Positions 61,409 to 64,000 of a stretch of 64,000 nucleotides of DNA are shown here, piece by piece; the first letter of the stretch is position 1, and each line of letters begins with the position of its first letter. The notes beneath the pieces were generated by a model. That model saw nothing but the letters and a program-made list of their open reading frames with translations, was not told the origin of the DNA and ran no database searches. The translations under genes were made by a program, and so were the position numbers. Location of the stretch: assembly GCF_013337685.1 (NCBI RefSeq), contig NZ_SUQN01000007.1:186001-250000 (forward strand), written 5' to 3'. This stretch comes from Citrobacter gillenii. Its GTDB lineage: Bacteria; Pseudomonadota; Gammaproteobacteria; Enterobacterales; Enterobacteriaceae.

Positions 61409-61765
61409 TCAGCGCTCCTGCGTGTTCTTATCAGCGGCGGGTTGCACCGCAGCCAGTTTTTGTTCCAGATCGGCTACGCGCTTCGCAAGAGCGTCAATAT
61501 CAGGGTTGCCCGTCATTGGCTGAATATGGTTTTGCATTCCCCAGCCGCGTTCGGGTTGGTAGAGCGTGGCCCAAATCCACAGGAACGGCCAAATGGCATG
61601 GAGCGTAAACAAGCTAATCCAGCCCGCCGTATGAATCGCATCGGCATGGGGATGGTTACGCTTTTTAGCCATGTTGTAGGGAATATCATGGATGGCGATG
61701 ATTCCGTAGAACAGAACCAGGAAGACGAAAATGAGCACGCCCAACGCGAAATAATTTAGAAACAT
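61409..61765 (-). CDS. yibI: DUF3302 inner-membrane protein YibI
   Basis: 118 residues, two helices ([18 protein letters not shown] and [20 protein letters not shown]), then a coiled-coil tail ([20 protein letters not shown]). Clear paralog of YiaW at 52705: the block [33 protein letters not shown] is shared. Forms an operon with yibH, divergent from mtlA. Function unknown. Confidence 0.92.
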   Translation of the reverse strand: MFLNYFALGVLIFVFLVLFYGIIAIHDIPYNMAKKRNHPHADAIHTAGWISLFTLHAIWPFLWIWATLYQPERGWGMQNHIQPMTGNPDIDALAKRVADLEQKLAAVQPAADKNTQER

Positions 61766-62295
61766 ACCTGCCTCGAATTCACACTAATTAGAGTTTTTTT
61801 GTGCTGGCAGCCGTATGTACCCTGGCTGATGTCTTGAACATAACTGGAGTTGGCAATTTTTGCCATACCACAAAAAAAATATATTTTCTGAGTAAAAGTT
61901 GCTTTATTTTCCGCAAAAAATGGGCGGGGGAGAATCTGCTTCAGATCACACTGGGAAAAAAACAGATGAAAATTTCTTGTGATTCAGATCACAAAGACTC
62001 AACAAACACGCCAACATAAAACATGAACCAATTCACATTTTTCTGCCTTTTTGGGTGAATTCTAACCGTGAGGTGTTTTTTTGTACTGGTGTTTTGTGAT
62101 GAATATCACATTAACTACCGCCATACACCCTATATTTACGTGACGAATATCACATAAAAAGGCGTCGACTGGACAGTTGAACGATTCAGTGCCAGATTTC
62201 GCAGTATCTACAGGGTCCGGCTACCTCCTGCCGCTACATTAACAAACCTCGGGCTTTCAGCCTGCGCGATAGCAAACATAAGAAGGGGTGTTTTT
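61766..62295. other. Divergent promoter region yibI/mtlA
   Basis: 530 bases without a gene. On the mtlA side it holds three good CRP sites (own entry). The left part is A+T-rich. A small frame at 61801-62019 has no known counterpart. The last about 100 bases are the mtlA leader, ending in AAGGGGTGTTTTT before the ATG. Confidence 0.7.
61978..62154. promoter_or_regulatory. Three CRP sites upstream of mtlA
   Basis: TGTGATTCAGATCACA at 61978-61993, TGTGATGAATATCACA at 62095-62110 and CGTGACGAATATCACA at 62139-62154 match the CRP consensus TGTGA-N6-TCACA (the first two exactly, the third with one change). A weaker half-site lies near 61946. Multiple CRP sites are known upstream of E. coli mtlA. 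Confidence 0.9.
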
Positions 62296-64000
62296 ATGTC
62301 ATCCGATATTAAGATCAAAGTGCAAAGCTTTGGTCGATTCCTCAGCAACATGGTGATGCCGAATATCGGCGCGTTTATCGCGTGGGGTATTATCACCGCA
62401 TTATTCATTCCGACAGGGTGGTTGCCGAGCGAAACGCTGGCTAAGCTCGTTGGCCCTATGATCACCTATCTTCTGCCGCTGCTGATTGGTTACACCGGCG
62501 GTAAATTGGTGGGTGGCGATCGCGGCGGTGTGGTCGGTGCCATCACCACAATGGGTGTGATCGTCGGTGCCGATATGCCGATGTTCCTCGGCGCAATGAT
62601 TGCCGGTCCGTTGGGCGGCTGGGCGATTAAACACTTCGATAACTGGGTTGACGGTAAGATTAAATCCGGCTTTGAGATGCTGGTGAACAACTTCTCCGCC
62701 GGCATCATCGGGATGATCCTCGCTATCCTGGCGTTCCTCGGCATTGGCCCACTGGTTGAAGCCCTGTCCAAAATTCTGGCAGCAGGCGTTAACTTCATGG
62801 TTGTCCATGACATGCTGCCGCTGGCGTCTATCTTTGTTGAACCGGCGAAAATCCTGTTCCTCAACAACGCCATCAACCACGGTATTTTCTCACCGCTGGG
62901 CATTCAGCAGTCCCATGAGATGGGCAAATCCATCTTCTTCCTGATTGAAGCAAACCCGGGTCCGGGTATGGGCGTCCTGCTGGCGTACATGTTCTTCGGT
63001 CGCGGTAGCGCTAAACAGTCTGCGGGCGGTGCGGCTATCATCCACTTCCTGGGCGGTATCCACGAAATCTACTTCCCGTACGTGCTGATGAACCCACGTC
63101 TGATCCTGGCCGTTATCCTCGGCGGTATGACCGGCGTATTTACGCTAACTATCCTCGGCGGCGGTCTGGTTTCTCCGGCCTCTCCGGGCTCTATCCTGGC
63201 CGTACTGGCCATGACGCCAAAAGGCGCGTACTTCGCTAACATCGCGGCAATCTGTGCGGCCATGGCGGTCTCCTTTGTGGTCTCAGCCATTCTGCTGAAA
63301 ACCAGCAAAGTGAAAGAAGAAGATGACATTGATGCAGCGACCCGTCGCATGCACGACATGAAAGCAGAATCCAAAGGTTCATCTCCGCTGTCTGCGGGCG
63401 ATGTCACCAACGACCTGAGCCATGTGCGTAAAATCATCGTTGCCTGTGATGCCGGTATGGGCTCCAGCGCAATGGGTGCAGGCGTACTGCGCAAGAAAGT
63501 GCAGGATGCCGGTCTGTCTCAGATCTCCGTCACCAACAGCGCGATTAACAATCTGCCGCCGGATGTGGATCTGGTCATTACCCACCGTGACCTGACCGAA
63601 CGCGCTATGCGCCAGGTTCCGCAGGCGCAGCACATTTCGCTGACCAACTTCCTCGACAGCGGTCTGTACACTAGCCTGACCGAGCGTCTGGTTGCCGCAC
63701 AGCGCCACAACGTTAACGAAGAGAAGGTACGTGACCACCTGAAAGACAGTTTTGATGAAGGTGATAACAACCTGTTCAAACTGGGTGCGGAGAATATCTT
63801 CCTTGGCCGTAAAGCCACCAACAAAGAAGAAGCCATTCTGTTTGCCGGTGAGCAACTGGTGAAAGGCGGCTATGTTGAGCCGGAATACGTCCAGGCAATG
63901 CTGGATCGCGAAAAACTGACCTCTACCTACCTGGGTGAGTCCATTGCGGTACCGCACGGCACCATCGAAGCTAAAGATCGCGTGCTGAAAACCGGCATCG
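62296..64000 (+). CDS. mtlA: Mannitol PTS permease MtlA (EIICBA), cut by window end
   Basis: Imports and phosphorylates D-mannitol to mannitol-1-phosphate. 568 codons are present of about 637 in E. coli. The membrane IIC domain (about 1-345) opens MSSDIKIKVQSFGRFLSNMV. The IIB domain carries the phospho-cysteine Cys384 in IVACDAGMGSSAMGAG. The IIA domain has the phospho-histidine His554 in IAVPHGT, 46 bases before the window end. Numbering agrees exactly with E. coli. ATG at 62296 follows AAGGGGTG. In E. coli mtlD and mtlR follow, outside this window. Catabolite control by CRP is supported by the sites upstream. Confidence 0.97.
   Translation, partial: MSSDIKIKVQSFGRFLSNMVMPNIGAFIAWGIITALFIPTGWLPSETLAKLVGPMITYLLPLLIGYTGGKLVGGDRGGVVGAITTMGVIVGADMPMFLGAMIAGPLGGWAIKHFDNWVDGKIKSGFEMLVNNFSAGIIGMILAILAFLGIGPLVEALSKILAAGVNFMVVHDMLPLASIFVEPAKILFLNNAINHGIFSPLGIQQSHEMGKSIFFLIEANPGPGMGVLLAYMFFGRGSAKQSAGGAAIIHFLGGIHEIYFPYVLMNPRLILAVILGGMTGVFTLTILGGGLVSPASPGSILAVLAMTPKGAYFANIAAICAAMAVSFVVSAILLKTSKVKEEDDIDAATRRMHDMKAESKGSSPLSAGDVTNDLSHVRKIIVACDAGMGSSAMGAGVLRKKVQDAGLSQISVTNSAINNLPPDVDLVITHRDLTERAMRQVPQAQHISLTNFLDSGLYTSLTERLVAAQRHNVNEEKVRDHLKDSFDEGDNNLFKLGAENIFLGRKATNKEEAILFAGEQLVKGGYVEPEYVQAMLDREKLTSTYLGESIAVPHGTIEAKDRVLKTGI

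Overview
The window is a chromosomal segment of a gammaproteobacterium in the Enterobacteriaceae, most likely of the Citrobacter freundii complex. The backbone follows the E. coli/Salmonella order dctA-pdeK ... dppABCDF-proK-eptB-yhjX-yhjY-tag-yiaC-bisC-yiaD-ghrB-yiaF-yiaG-cspA-glyS-glyQ-ysaB-wecH-yiaB-xylB-xylA-xylR-bax-malS-avtA-ysaA ... yiaT-yiaU-yiaVW-aldB-yiaY-selB-selA-yibF-yibH-yibI-mtlA. The genus call rests on a methionine gamma-lyase that, compared from memory, is nearly identical to the characterised C. freundii enzyme, and on the Salmonella/Citrobacter-type cueP between cspA and glyS. No phage, IS element, integrase or CRISPR array is visible.

Region by region: 1-2700 holds the start of dctA and the c-di-GMP phosphodiesterase pdeK. 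At 2.7-7.0 kb, where E. coli carries the bcs cellulose genes, there is a methionine gamma-lyase (megL), the amino-acid permease yhjV and a convergent TyrR-like AAA+ activator. megL has an exact sigma-54 promoter with an upstream inverted repeat. 7.1-12.9 kb is the dipeptide ABC operon dppABCDF. 13.4-14.0 kb holds REP sequences and tRNA-Pro(CGG), followed by a 166-bp tandem repeat that copies the tRNA 3' end and its terminator. 14.1-22.4 kb is eptB, yhjX (with an exact tandem PyrR/YpdB-type operator), yhjY, tag-yiaC, bisC and yiaD. 22.5-27.7 kb is a five-gene 2-ketogluconate module (LacI/PtxS-like regulator, kguE, kguK, kguT) that ends in ghrB. 27.7-35.4 kb contains yiaF, yiaG, cspA with its cold-shock leader, copper-inducible cueP, glyQS, ysaB, wecH and yiaB.

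35.5-39.9 kb is the xylose region xylAB/xylR, without xylFGH and with a 20-bp perfect palindrome in the divergent promoter region. 40-45.1 kb is bax, malS, avtA and ysaA. 45.2-49.6 kb is an accessory module (AraC regulator, GPH-family sugar symporter, GH127 beta-L-arabinofuranosidase) where E. coli has yiaJ-yiaS. 49.7-53.0 kb is yiaT/yiaU/yiaVW, with an AT-rich palindrome that is a candidate YiaU site. 53.3-61.8 kb is aldB, yiaY, selAB, yibF and the yibHI pair, which is paralogous to yiaVW. The window ends in mtlA, truncated just after its IIA phospho-histidine, preceded by three CRP-like sites.

Most of the window is ordinary core genome. The accessory interest lies in the megL/yhjV/TyrR-like locus, the kgu module, the GH127 module, the proK repeats and several precise operator-like sequences.
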